This document shows positions 42,031 to 50,767 of a DNA stretch of 64,000 nt, piece by piece. The stretch comes from DASXKD01 sp963707905 (GTDB lineage: Bacteria > Actinomycetota > Actinomycetes > Streptosporangiales > Streptosporangiaceae). The DNA is taken from NCBI GenBank assembly GCA_963707905.1, contig CAVPSA010000026.1, positions 1 to 64,000 on the forward strand, written 5' to 3'. The notes beneath the pieces are model-generated. The model had not been told where the DNA came from. It made no database searches and saw only the letters and a list, made by a program, of their open reading frames with translations. Positions within the stretch are counted from its first letter, which is position 1. Each line of letters begins with the position of its first letter. A program made the position numbers and the translations under genes.

Positions 42031-44558
42031 GGCGCCACCGCTCCGGCCCTGGCCCCGCCGGCGCTCACGCCGGCGGCATCGGTGTCCCGCTGCCCGTCGT
42101 CCGCGCCGGCCCGGTCGATGGCCTCCACCGGCAGGCAGATCCGGAAGCACGTGCCGCGCTCCAGTGGCCGCAGCGCGATGCTGCCGCCGTGTGCCTCGAC
42201 GATGGCCTTGGCGATGGACAGCCCGAGGCCGGCCCCAGCGCTCGGGACGCGGCGCTGCGGAGTGATGTGGAACGCGGCCGCCGCCAGTTCCCCGGGCATG
42301 CCGGTGCCGTCGTCGATCACGCTGATGACCACCTCGCTGGGCGGTCGCGCCGCCACCGCGGTGACCCGGACCTTCGTCCCCGGCGGGTTGTGCCGGACCG
42401 CGTTGCTGACCAGGTTCACGAACACCTGCTCCATCCGGTCGTGGTCGGCCCACACGGCGGGCAGGCCGGGCTGGCTGTCCACGGAGACCGCCGCGGCGTC
42501 GGCCGGCGGCAGGCACGCGATGGCCGCCTCAAGCACCAGCGGTATGTCGCACCAGTCCCGCTGCAGCCGCATGATGCCGGACTCGATCGCGGAGAAGTCG
42601 AGCAGGTCCTCGACCAGGCGGCCGAGCCGGGCCGACTCCGCGGCGATCCGGTCCAGGAAGCGCCGCTGCGAGTCGCCGTCCCAGGTCACATCCGGCTGCA
42701 TCAGGCTGGACGCATACCCGCGGATGGCCGTCAGCGGGGTGCGCAGCTCGTGGCTCATCCGGGACAGGAAGCCGCGCTGCAGTTCCCGCGACCGGCGCAG
42801 CGCCGCCGCCTCCTGGTGCGCGAGGAGGGCCTCCTCGCGTTCCAGCGCTAGCCGCAGCGAGTGCGCGGCGTCCTCCATCAGCGCGGTCTCATCCTTGGTG
42901 GCGCGCAGTTCCTTCCAGCTCGCCAGCAGCACCGTGGGCCCGCCAGGCGCCGGGAACGTGGCGGCGAGCACCCGGCGGCCGTGGCTGCGCCGCAGTTGCC
43001 TGGCCGCGCCGTCCTGGCCAGCCACGCCGGCGCTGTGCGCGTCGGCCAGGAACTGCTCCGCCGTGCCGCGCAGCGACGCGGACGCCGACCCCGGATCCCG
43101 GCCCATCGGCCCGGTGAAGGCGCGCCATCGCGGCGCGTCCCCGGCCGGCTGGGTCAGCAGCGCCACCTCGTCGGCCCGCAGCCCGCGCCGCAGCGACTCG
43201 ATCGCGGCGAACAGGCCCTCGGCGACCGGGATCGGGCCGGCCAGCGTCTCCAGCACCTCGCGGATGGTTTCCAGCACCCGGTTCCGCGCGGTCACCTGGT
43301 CGAGCAGCCGGTCCCGCTCCAGCGCGCTCGCCGCATACCCGGCGTAGAGCGTGACCATGGCCAGTTCGTCGCGCTGCGGCGGCCGGTGGTCCGAGCGGAA
43401 TACCGTGATGACCCCGCTGAGCCCGCTCGGGCCCATGACCGGGACGGACCAGGAGCCGGTGACGCCCGGGGCCGCTGGCAGGCCGCCGTAACCGGCCCGC
43501 GCCGCGGTGGCCCGGATATCTGCCTCGGTCACCGGCCGCTCGAGCGAGGCAGCCAGCCCGACCGGGCCGCCCGCCGGGCCGAACGGGAGCGCCGACCAGC
43601 CAGCGAGCTGCCCGGGGGAGAGGCCGAGCGACGCGGCGCAGATCAGGGTCTGGTCGGTGACCAGGTGGATGCACAGCCGCTCGGTGCCCAGCGCCGCGCC
43701 GAGCGCGGACAGGATCAGCGACAGGCTGGAGGAAGGATCGGCCGATGCCAGCCGGCCGGCCAGCCGGTGCAGGCGGTTGAGCTGGCGGCGCGCGGAGGAG
43801 TCGACCTCCTGCCCGGACAGCAGCGCGACCACGTCGTCGGGGTGGGTGCTGCGCGGGTCGAGGTCGCCCACGATCCGCCCCTGCCGCATCACCACGATGC
43901 GGTCGGCCAGCCGGAACATCTGCTCGATGTCGTGACAGGCAAGCAGGATCGTGGTGCCCTGCTCGCGCAGGCCCACGATCAGCGCTTCGACCTGGGCCGA
44001 TTCCCGGACGCCGAGCGATGCCGTGGGCTCGTCCAGCGCCAGCAACAGCGGCCGGTGCCGCATCGCGCGGGCGACGGCGACAAGCTGACGCTGGCCGCCG
44101 GATAGGGTCCGGATGCTGCGGGTGGTGTCCCGCAGCGGGATCTGCAGGCTCTCCAGCACCTGTGCCGCGGCCGCGTGGAACCGGCTCTGCGAGAACATGA
44201 GGCGCCGTGGCTCCTGCCCCAGCAGGATGTTGGCCGCCACGTCCAGGTTGTCGCACAGCGCCAGGTCCTGCCAGACCACGCCGATTCCCTGGCGGCCCGC
44301 GGCGGCCGGGTCGGCGGGTACCTTCCGGCCCGCCAGGAAGATCTCGCCGCCCGCCGGGGCGATGTCACCGGCGATGCAGCGCACCAGCGTGGTCTTGCCC
44401 GCCCCGTTCTCGCCCGCCAGCGCGATGAGCTCGCCCGGCCGGACGCTGAGGTCGACCCCGTCGAGCGCGCGGACGGCGCCGAACCTGACTTCGAGCCCGG
44501 ACACGGTCAGCAACGGGGCCGGCGCGTCGTCCGCGGCCAGCGGCAGCACGGCGGTCAT
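42027..44558 (-). CDS. ABC-ATPase / GAF-like / histidine kinase fusion sensor
   Basis: This 843-residue protein joins two normally separate machines. Residues 15-250 are a complete CUT2-type ABC ATPase: Walker A GENGAGKT (49-56), VWQDLALCDNLD, signature LSGGQ (152-156), Walker B LALDEP and H-loop His209. Residues 260-420 and 430-555 look like two GAF-type sensor regions. Residues 580-800 are a histidine kinase: His603 in SRMSHELRTP, N box NLVSNAVRHN, G1 IDDGTGMPG and G2 GAGLGLSIAKA. No transmembrane segment is visible. It is coupled to the response-regulator gene (GTGA) and follows the acyl-CoA dehydrogenase gene (ATGA). It could couple transporter contact or ATP use to signalling; all residues needed for both activities are present. 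Confidence 0.93.
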   Translation of the reverse strand: MTAVLPLAADDAPAPLLTVSGLEVRFGAVRALDGVDLSVRPGELIALAGENGAGKTTLVRCIAGDIAPAGGEIFLAGRKVPADPAAAGRQGIGVVWQDLALCDNLDVAANILLGQEPRRLMFSQSRFHAAAAQVLESLQIPLRDTTRSIRTLSGGQRQLVAVARAMRHRPLLLALDEPTASLGVRESAQVEALIVGLREQGTTILLACHDIEQMFRLADRIVVMRQGRIVGDLDPRSTHPDDVVALLSGQEVDSSARRQLNRLHRLAGRLASADPSSSLSLILSALGAALGTERLCIHLVTDQTLICAASLGLSPGQLAGWSALPFGPAGGPVGLAASLERPVTEADIRATAARAGYGGLPAAPGVTGSWSVPVMGPSGLSGVITVFRSDHRPPQRDELAMVTLYAGYAASALERDRLLDQVTARNRVLETIREVLETLAGPIPVAEGLFAAIESLRRGLRADEVALLTQPAGDAPRWRAFTGPMGRDPGSASASLRGTAEQFLADAHSAGVAGQDGAARQLRRSHGRRVLAATFPAPGGPTVLLASWKELRATKDETALMEDAAHSLRLALEREEALLAHQEAAALRRSRELQRGFLSRMSHELRTPLTAIRGYASSLMQPDVTWDGDSQRRFLDRIAAESARLGRLVEDLLDFSAIESGIMRLQRDWCDIPLVLEAAIACLPPADAAAVSVDSQPGLPAVWADHDRMEQVFVNLVSNAVRHNPPGTKVRVTAVAARPPSEVVISVIDDGTGMPGELAAAAFHITPQRRVPSAGAGLGLSIAKAIVEAHGGSIALRPLERGTCFRICLPVEAIDRAGADDGQRDTDAAGVSAGGARAGAVAP

Positions 44559-45961
44559 CGAAGACCCGGCGCGAGAAGGTCGGTCATGTCAGACATTGTG
44601 CGACCTGCACCGCCTGCCTGGCCATCCGGCCGTCGGCCCAGCCCCCGAGGTGCGGGGTGCCGCGCTCCGGGAACCCCGCTCGCCACGCGGTTTGTCGTGG
44701 TCTGCGCCAACGACGACATTCTTTTGTCGTGGTTCGTGACAACCACGACAAAAGAAACGCGGGGGTGTGTGGCGTTGGGCTGGCGCCGTTGGGGTCGGTG
44801 CGTCAGGTAGGAGCGGGGCAGGCCCAGTACGTGCTGGGCGAGGAAGGCCAGCACGAGATTGTTGCTCACCGGGGCGATCTCCAGCAGCTTGGTCTCCCGG
44901 AACTTGCGCTCGATGTCGTACTCGGCCGCGAACGCGTTGCCGCCGAAGGTGTGCATCGCCGCGTTGCCCGCCTCGGCCGAGGCCTGGGAGGCGAGCAGCT
45001 TGGCCATGTTCGCCTCCGGCCCGCACGGCTTGCCGGCGTCGAACAGGCTCGCCGCCTTGAACCGCAGCAAGGACGCCGCCTCGACCCGGGCCTTGGCCTG
45101 GGCCAGTGGGAAGGCGACCCCCTGGTTGGCCCCGATCGGCCTGCCGAACACCTCCCGCCGGGAGGCGTACTCACTGGCGCGATCGAGGAAGAACAGCCCA
45201 TCGCCGATGGCCTCGCTGGCCAGGAGGCATCGTTCGGCATTGAAACCGTCGAGGACGTGCCGGAACCCGCGCCCTTCCACGCCGATGAGCTGGTCGCCCG
45301 GCACCCGCAGGCCGGAGAAGAAGACCTGGTAGGTGTGGTAGTTGAACATCAGCGGGATGCGCCGCGTCTGCACCGCGCCGCCGGCCTCCCGCAGGTCGAC
45401 GAGCAGCAGCGACAGGCCGGCCGCCCGGTCGGCCTCGGCGGGCGGGCCGGTCCGGGCCAGCAGCAGCATCAGGTCGGTCTGCTCGGCCCGGCTGATGAAT
45501 GTCTTCTGGCCGGTGACCACGTAGTCCCCGCCGTCCCGCTCGGCCCGCGTGGCGATCCTGGTGGAGTCGGAACCGGCGTCCGGCTCGGTGATCCCGAACG
45601 CCTGGAGCCGCAGTTCCCCGGCCGCCAGGGGCGGCAGCCAGCGCTGCTTCTGCTCCTCGCTGCCGTGCCTGGCCAGCGCGCCCATGGTGTAGAGCTGGGC
45701 GTGGCAGGCGTTCGCGTTGCCGCCGGAGCGGTGGACCTCCTCCAGGATGATCCCCGCCTCGGTGACGCCCTGGCCGCCGCCGCCGTACTCGGCGGGGATG
45801 AGCACCGACAGCCAGCCGAGCCTGGTCATGGTCGCGACGAACTCCGCCGGGTACGCGCCGCTGGCTTCGAGATCGCGCCAGTACTGGCCGGGGAACCCGG
45901 CGCAGACCTCGCGGACCGCGTCCCGGATGAGCAGCTGGTCGCCCGTCAGCGAGAAGTCCAT
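44555..45961 (-). CDS. Acyl-CoA dehydrogenase with unusual C-terminal extension
   Basis: This 468-residue protein has a normal acyl-CoA dehydrogenase fold up to about residue 388: LQAFGITEPDAGSDSTRIATRAE, RCLLASEAIGDG, FGRPIGANQGVAFPLAQAKA and MHTFGGNAFAAEYDIERKFRE. It is FAD-dependent. The family end (VLGLPRSY) is followed by about 80 residues of non-family sequence. That extension is encoded across a palindrome (44691-44756) and ends with an ATGA overlap on the kinase start. The extension is either a recent read-through or an insertion. The substrate is unknown; it lies with amidohydrolase and HIT genes. Confidence 0.9.
   Translation of the reverse strand: MDFSLTGDQLLIRDAVREVCAGFPGQYWRDLEASGAYPAEFVATMTRLGWLSVLIPAEYGGGGQGVTEAGIILEEVHRSGGNANACHAQLYTMGALARHGSEEQKQRWLPPLAAGELRLQAFGITEPDAGSDSTRIATRAERDGGDYVVTGQKTFISRAEQTDLMLLLARTGPPAEADRAAGLSLLLVDLREAGGAVQTRRIPLMFNYHTYQVFFSGLRVPGDQLIGVEGRGFRHVLDGFNAERCLLASEAIGDGLFFLDRASEYASRREVFGRPIGANQGVAFPLAQAKARVEAASLLRFKAASLFDAGKPCGPEANMAKLLASQASAEAGNAAMHTFGGNAFAAEYDIERKFRETKLLEIAPVSNNLVLAFLAQHVLGLPRSYLTHRPQRRQPNATHPRVSFVVVVTNHDKRMSSLAQTTTNRVASGVPGARHPAPRGLGRRPDGQAGGAGRTMSDMTDLLAPGLR
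44691..44756. promoter_or_regulatory. Long perfect palindrome inside the acyl-CoA dehydrogenase tail
   Basis: A 16-bp perfect inverted repeat, TTCTTTTGTCGTGGTT (44719-44734) and its complement (44741-44756), encloses the 6-nt spacer CGTGAC. A third half-site, TTTGTCGTGG, lies at 44691-44700. It is AT-richer than its surroundings and sits about 160 bp before the kinase start. It may be an operator or an inserted palindromic element. Confidence 0.75.
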
Positions 45962-45973
45962 GCCGGCCCCGGG

Positions 45974-46858
45974 CTAGCCCTGGTCCAGGCCGAGGATCCG
46001 GGCCGCGTTCTCGTGCAGCACCCGGCTGAGGGCCGGCTCGGGCAGGTCGAGGGACTCCAGTTCGGCGAGGCAGCGTTCCGGGGTGATGAACGGGAAGTCG
46101 CTGCCCCACAGGAACTGCCCGGAAAGCCGGCCGCGCAGCTCGCGGACCAGCTCGGCCGGGATGCGCTTGGGCGACCAGCCGGATATGTCGATGTAGACGT
46201 TGGTCTTGTGCAGGGCCATGGCGACCAGTTCCATGTGCCACGGCCAGCCGAAGTGCGCGGCCACCACGGTCAGCCCCGGATGGGCGGCCGCGACCGCGTC
46301 CAGCCTGATCGGCCGCGCGTAGTCCAGGCCGATGCCCTGGCCGCCGGGCTGGCCCGCGCCGATCCCGCTGGTCCCGGTGTGGAACAGGGCCAGCAGGCCG
46401 TACTCCTGGCAGGCGGCGAACACGGGCCAGTAGGCAGGGTCGTCGGGGGCGAAGGCCTGGAGTGAGGGGTGGAACTTGACCCCGCGCAGTCCCAGGGCGG
46501 CGATGTTGGCGACCTCGGCGACCGCGGCGTCGCCCTTGTGCGGGTCCACCGAGCCGAGCCCGGTGAACACGTCGGGGAAGTCGCGGCAGGCGGCGGCCAC
46601 GGTCTCGTTGGGCACCCGCGGGCGCCCGGTTGCGGTCTCCGCGTCCCAGGCCAGCAGCACCGCGCGCACGTTCAGGCCGCGGTATCTGTCCGCAAGCTCC
46701 GCCAGCGAGGAGCGCTGCACCGGCGCGCGGAAGTACGCCTCCGCCGCTTCCACGTACCCGGCCATGCTGCCGTCCAGCCAGTCGGGAGTCGGCAGGTGCA
46801 CATGGAAGTCAATCGCCCGGGCGGCCACCGGCCCATGGTAGCCAGCCGGGCCGTTCAT
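45974..46858 (-). CDS. Amidohydrolase (COG2159-type TIM barrel)
   Basis: This 294-residue protein has the metal-binding start IDFHVHLPTPDW, then GVKFHPSLQAFAPDD, ALFHTGTSG, VAAHFGWPW and the closing FLWGSDFPFITPERCLAEL. This pattern fits amidohydrolase_2 enzymes, often decarboxylases or lactone hydrolases in aromatic catabolism. ATG 46858 overlaps the HIT gene stop as ATGA. The acyl-CoA dehydrogenase gene follows after 12 bp. The substrate is unknown. Confidence 0.9.
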   Translation of the reverse strand: MNGPAGYHGPVAARAIDFHVHLPTPDWLDGSMAGYVEAAEAYFRAPVQRSSLAELADRYRGLNVRAVLLAWDAETATGRPRVPNETVAAACRDFPDVFTGLGSVDPHKGDAAVAEVANIAALGLRGVKFHPSLQAFAPDDPAYWPVFAACQEYGLLALFHTGTSGIGAGQPGGQGIGLDYARPIRLDAVAAAHPGLTVVAAHFGWPWHMELVAMALHKTNVYIDISGWSPKRIPAELVRELRGRLSGQFLWGSDFPFITPERCLAELESLDLPEPALSRVLHENAARILGLDQG

Positions 46859-47292
46859 GCTTGCCTGGCGCCACGTACCTGGCCGGCCACCGAGTCGAGT
46901 TCGGCGCGGGCCGGGTGGCGCCACTTCGCGCGGATCCGGAAACCATCGCCGGGGTTCCGCGGGATCACGTGCAGGTGCACGTGGAAGACCTCCTGGAAGG
47001 CAGCCTCCCCGTCGGCCAGGAACAGGTTCACCCCGTCGCACGGGAGGCCGGACCGGCGCAGCGCGGCCGCCATCTGCTGGGCCACGCCGAACATGTGCCC
47101 GCCCACGGCCGGGTCCAGATCCGCCAGGTAGGGCGCGTGTGCCCGGGGGATCACCAGCAGGTGGCCGGTGGCAAGCGGCCTGATGTCAAGAAACGCGAGC
47201 ACGGTCTCGTCGGAATGCACCACGCTGGCCTGCTCGCGCCCCGCGACGATGTCGCAGAACACGCACCCCACCGCCCCGGCGTTTGCTGCCAT
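46855..47292 (-). CDS. HIT-family nucleotide-binding hydrolase
   Basis: This 145-residue protein has the zinc-type N terminus CVFCDIVAG, then TVLAFLDIRPLATGHLLVIPRAH and the catalytic histidine triad HVHLHVIPR. Such enzymes hydrolyse nucleoside phosphoramidates or dinucleotides. It is the first gene of the operon leading into amidohydrolase, dehydrogenase, the ABC-kinase fusion and the response regulator. ATG 47292 gives the normal HIT N terminus. Confidence 0.93.
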   Translation of the reverse strand: MAANAGAVGCVFCDIVAGREQASVVHSDETVLAFLDIRPLATGHLLVIPRAHAPYLADLDPAVGGHMFGVAQQMAAALRRSGLPCDGVNLFLADGEAAFQEVFHVHLHVIPRNPGDGFRIRAKWRHPARAELDSVAGQVRGARQA

Positions 47293-47401
47293 GCGGGCAT
47301 TGTGCCGGAATTAAGGAGCCCAGGAGACAGTAGGCTGACCCCTGGGGAAATGGCCTGGGCGGAGGACGCCCGGTGCCGCGCCAATACCGGAGCCGTGATT
47401 A

Positions 47402-48199
47402 ATGCAGGCTGAGATCGACACCTCAAAGCCGCACGCCGCGCGGATCTACGACTACCTGCTCGGCGGCAAGGACCATTTCGCCGTGGACCGGGAGACTGCG
47501 GAGAAGGGCATCAAGCTCATTCCCACCGGCCGCACCGGGGCGCGGGAGAACCGCACCTTCCTCGGCCGCGCGGTGCGCTACCTGGTGGCCGAGGCAGGCA
47601 TCCGGCAGTTCCTGGACATCGGGACCGGCCTGCCCAGTGCCAGCAACGTGCACGAGGTGGCACAGGCCGAGGCACCGGAGTCCCGGGTGGTCTACGTCGA
47701 CAACGACCCGATCGTGCTCGCCCACGCCCGGGCATTGCTGACCAGCACCCCGCAGGGCCGCAGCGCCTATATCGAGGCGGACCTGTGTGAGCCGCAGACG
47801 ATCCTGGGCGCCCCGGCCCTGGCCGCGACGCTGGACATGACGAAACCGGTGGCGCTGATGCTGGTGGGCATCCTGCATTTCGTGCCGGACGAGCAGAACC
47901 CGGCGCAGGCCGTGGCAACGCTGGTGGATGCCCTGCCCCCGGGCAGCTATGTGACGGCCTCGCACGGTTCACCGGAGTTCAACCCTGAGGCCGCGGCGGC
48001 CTGGAGCCGCACCTGGCAGGACAGTGGCGTGCCATTCCAGTTGCGCACCACCGACGAGTTCGCCGACCTGGTGTTCCGCGGGCTGGACATGGTGGAGCCG
48101 GGGCTGGTGGTGGTCTCGGAATGGCGGCCGCAGGGCGCCGACCCCCGGCCGCTGCCCGCAGAGGTAGCCGTTGTCGGCGGGGTCGCGCGGAAACCTTGA
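47402..48199 (+). CDS. SAV2177-family (DUF574) SAM-dependent methyltransferase
   Basis: This 265-residue protein has the family hallmark SKPHAARIYDYLLGGKDHFAVDRETAEK, the SAM-binding region FLDIGTGLPSASNVHEVAQ and VVYVDNDPIVLAHARALL. The remainder matches the family to its end. These proteins are abundant in actinomycetes, and their substrates are unknown. ATG 47402 follows GGAG by 9 nt. It is divergent from the HIT operon. Confidence 0.93.
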   Translation: MQAEIDTSKPHAARIYDYLLGGKDHFAVDRETAEKGIKLIPTGRTGARENRTFLGRAVRYLVAEAGIRQFLDIGTGLPSASNVHEVAQAEAPESRVVYVDNDPIVLAHARALLTSTPQGRSAYIEADLCEPQTILGAPALAATLDMTKPVALMLVGILHFVPDEQNPAQAVATLVDALPPGSYVTASHGSPEFNPEAAAAWSRTWQDSGVPFQLRTTDEFADLVFRGLDMVEPGLVVVSEWRPQGADPRPLPAEVAVVGGVARKP

Positions 48200-48424
48200 T
48201 CCGCCGCTAGCGGTGGTGCGCCGCACGGTGACCTGCCAGGAAGGTGCTTCAATGCTGGTGTGCAGGCCGACCCCGTGCATCGCCGTCTGCCCTGGCGGCG
48301 GGGCACCCCGGCGGACGGGGGATCCTGGGTTCTCCGGGGTGGCCCGCCACCTCAAAGTCCAGCGCTCGTAGTTTGGATTCCAGTCCAGGAATGCTGAGTG
48401 TTTCGTGTGACCCAGCCGAACGGT

Positions 48425-49729
48425 TCAGCCCTCGTCCAGCCGGGCCCGGCACGCCGCGGCGATGTCGGCCAGGTCCACCTGCTGTAGCAGCGACTCGTGC
48501 CGGTGGTCACCCGGGTCGAGGGTGCGCAGTGCCTGCAGGTAGGCGCGCCGGGCGGCCGTGCCGTCGCCCAGCGCGTCGTACGCCCGGCCCAGGGTGAACG
48601 CGGCAATGCAGAACGCGGGGTCGGCGACCAGCGCCTGGCGCAGCGCGTCCCTGGCTTTGCCCGGCTCGCCCGCTTCGAGCGCGACCAGGCCGTGCAGGAA
48701 ATGCGCGTCGGCGTCCAGTGGGTGCGCCTCGACCAGCGACGCGGCATGTTCCAGCGCACCGTTCCTGTCGCCGGAGGCTGCCGCGGTCAGGGTGGCGGTC
48801 AGCCGTTGATCCCGGGTCAGCACCCGCTGCCCCGTGGGAAGCGGCCCGCGCGGCAGCACCCGAACGGCCTGCCGCGGCGCCTCCGGTGCTGGCCCGCCTT
48901 CCGGCCCAGGTGCCTGCATGTGGGCCGCGGGCCTGGCCTGGGTGCCCAGGGGCGGACGGGGACCGCCGGTGCGGGCCGGGCTCACCTGCAGTACGTCCGC
49001 GGCCCCCAGCATGATCGTGCCGCCTGGGCGCAGCGCACTGCCCAGCAACTCGGTGACCTGGCGGGCGAGCGCAGGCTCGAAGTAGATGAGCACGTTACGG
49101 CAGAGGATCAGGTCGAAGCGCGCCTCGCCCGGTGGCGGGAACGGGTCGTGGATGAGGTTGTGCCTGCCGAACCGGGCCAGCGAGCGCAGCCGTTCGGAGA
49201 CCACGTAGCTGCCGTCGGCCTGCCGCTTCAGGTGGCGGTTGCGCAGTTGCGGATCGAGCGCCCGGACCGCCCGCGGCCGGTAGCAGCCGGCTTCCGCGGC
49301 GGTGATCACGGCACCGGAGATGTCGGTGCCGAGGATGTCCACCGGAGGTGCCCCGGGCGAGAACGCGCTGATCGCGAGCAGCGCCAGCGTGTACGCCTCC
49401 TCGCCGGTCGCACAGCCGGCGCTCCACACCCGGATGATGTCCGAGCCCGCGGCACGCACGGCACGGTGCAGGGTCCGCCAGTCGATCGTGCCGAGCTGCG
49501 GCATGTCCCTGGCGAAGCTCGTCTCGTGCACCATGACCTCGTCGATCAGCCGGTCCACCAGGCCAGGACCGTAGACAGGGTCCTTGGTCGCGAGCAGGTA
49601 GTCCTCCGGCTCGAGCCCGGGCGCCGCACGGCCCACCGCAAGGCGCAGCGCCGTCTCCCGGCCCGGTGGCACCGTCATGCCGGTCGTGCGCTGGATGAGC
49701 ACAGCCAGAGCGGCGAGCGCTCCGGTCAC
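48425..49729 (-). CDS. cheR: CheR-type protein-glutamate methyltransferase with TPR tail
   Basis: This 434-residue protein has the CheR N-terminal helical part and the SAM-binding core (RVWSAGCATGEEAYTLALLAIS, LGTDISGAVITAAEAGCY, FDLILCRNVLIYFEPALARQV). A proline-rich linker and C-terminal TPR repeats (ADAHFLHGLVALEAGEPGKARDALRQAL) follow. It methylates glutamates of chemoreceptors. GTG 49729 overlaps the CheB stop as GTGA. It is the last gene of the chemosensory operon; a 225-bp gap follows before the convergent methyltransferase gene. Confidence 0.95.
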   Translation of the reverse strand: MTGALAALAVLIQRTTGMTVPPGRETALRLAVGRAAPGLEPEDYLLATKDPVYGPGLVDRLIDEVMVHETSFARDMPQLGTIDWRTLHRAVRAAGSDIIRVWSAGCATGEEAYTLALLAISAFSPGAPPVDILGTDISGAVITAAEAGCYRPRAVRALDPQLRNRHLKRQADGSYVVSERLRSLARFGRHNLIHDPFPPPGEARFDLILCRNVLIYFEPALARQVTELLGSALRPGGTIMLGAADVLQVSPARTGGPRPPLGTQARPAAHMQAPGPEGGPAPEAPRQAVRVLPRGPLPTGQRVLTRDQRLTATLTAAASGDRNGALEHAASLVEAHPLDADAHFLHGLVALEAGEPGKARDALRQALVADPAFCIAAFTLGRAYDALGDGTAARRAYLQALRTLDPGDHRHESLLQQVDLADIAAACRARLDEG

Positions 49730-50763
49730 CGGGAGACCCCGAGCGGCTGGTGGCGGAGCGCCGCGAGGACCTGGATGATCTGGTCCGGCGGCAGCGCGAG
49801 ATCCACGCCGCGCTCGAACGCTGCCTTCGGCATGCCGTAGATCGCCGAGGAGGCCTCGTCCTGCGTGATCGCGAAGCCTCCTGCGGCATGGACGGCGGCC
49901 GTCCCTGCTGCCCCGTCGTTCCCCATCCCGGTCAGCACCACGGCGACGCCGCGCCTGCTCGCCGCCGTGGCGATGCTGGTGAGCAGGACGTCGCCGGACG
50001 GGCGATGGTGGCCCACGATGGTGGTCCGGTCCAGGGACATCCGGCCGCTTGAGTTGAGCACCAGGTGGGCACCCTCGGGCGCGATCCAGACTCCTGGGCC
50101 GGCCATCTGCCCGTCCTCGGCGACCTGGACCGGCAGCGGGGATTTCTGATCCAGCCAGTGGGCGAGGCTTTCGGTGAACCCGGAGCTGATGTGCTGCACC
50201 ACGAGGATCGGCACCTTATAGCCGGCTGGCAGCCCGCTCAGTACCTGCGCCAGGACCGGGGGGCCGCCGGCCGACGAGCAGATCCCCACCGCCGATGCCA
50301 CCCGAGCCTGGCCGGGCACCGGCGGCTGGGCGGCCAGGCGGGCCCGCGGATGGCGGATGACGCTGGCGTGACTGATCACCCGGATCCGCTGCCGGAACGC
50401 CGCCCCCGCCATGCTGGCCGGGCGCCCCAGGTCCAGGTCATCCTTGGCCACCGCGTCGAGCGCCCCGGCCGCCAGCGCGGCCGCCGCCTTGTCGCTGCCG
50501 GAGCCCACGTGCGACGACAGCACGATGATCGGCATCGGCTGGGTGCCCATGATGATCTCTACCGCCGTCAGCCCGTCCATGCCCGGCAGTTCGATGTCCA
50601 TCGTGATGAGGTCCGGCCGCAGCCTGCGGATGGCGGCCAGCGCTTCTTCGGCGCTGCCGCAGACGCAGATCACGTTGATGTCGCCGTCGTACTCAAGGGT
50701 CCGCCGCAGCGCAGCCGCGTAGATCCCGGAATCTTCGCAGATCAGCACGCTCGCAGCGGACAT
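49726..50763 (-). CDS. cheB: CheB-type receptor methylesterase/response regulator
   Basis: This 345-residue protein has an N-terminal receiver domain (LICEDSGIY; acceptor Asp in LITMDIELPGMDG) and a C-terminal methylesterase. The catalytic serine region reads GICSSAGGPP instead of the usual GASTGGP, with VVQHI for the His and MGNDGA for the Asp. It should demethylate or deamidate receptors opposite to CheR. ATG 50763 lies 4 bp after the CheA stop. Confidence 0.95.
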   Translation of the reverse strand: MSAASVLICEDSGIYAAALRRTLEYDGDINVICVCGSAEEALAAIRRLRPDLITMDIELPGMDGLTAVEIIMGTQPMPIIVLSSHVGSGSDKAAAALAAGALDAVAKDDLDLGRPASMAGAAFRQRIRVISHASVIRHPRARLAAQPPVPGQARVASAVGICSSAGGPPVLAQVLSGLPAGYKVPILVVQHISSGFTESLAHWLDQKSPLPVQVAEDGQMAGPGVWIAPEGAHLVLNSSGRMSLDRTTIVGHHRPSGDVLLTSIATAASRRGVAVVLTGMGNDGAAGTAAVHAAGGFAITQDEASSAIYGMPKAAFERGVDLALPPDQIIQVLAALRHQPLGVSR

Positions 50764-50767
50764 CGCG

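Noticed and set aside
41050..43347. 765-residue plus-strand frame beginning in the G-rich repeats
   Set aside because: It is a product of the repeat array and antisense to the response regulator and kinase genes.
48200..48424. Gene between the methyltransferase and cheR
   Set aside because: No frame has a ribosome binding site or recognisable product; only GC-rich inverted segments were seen.
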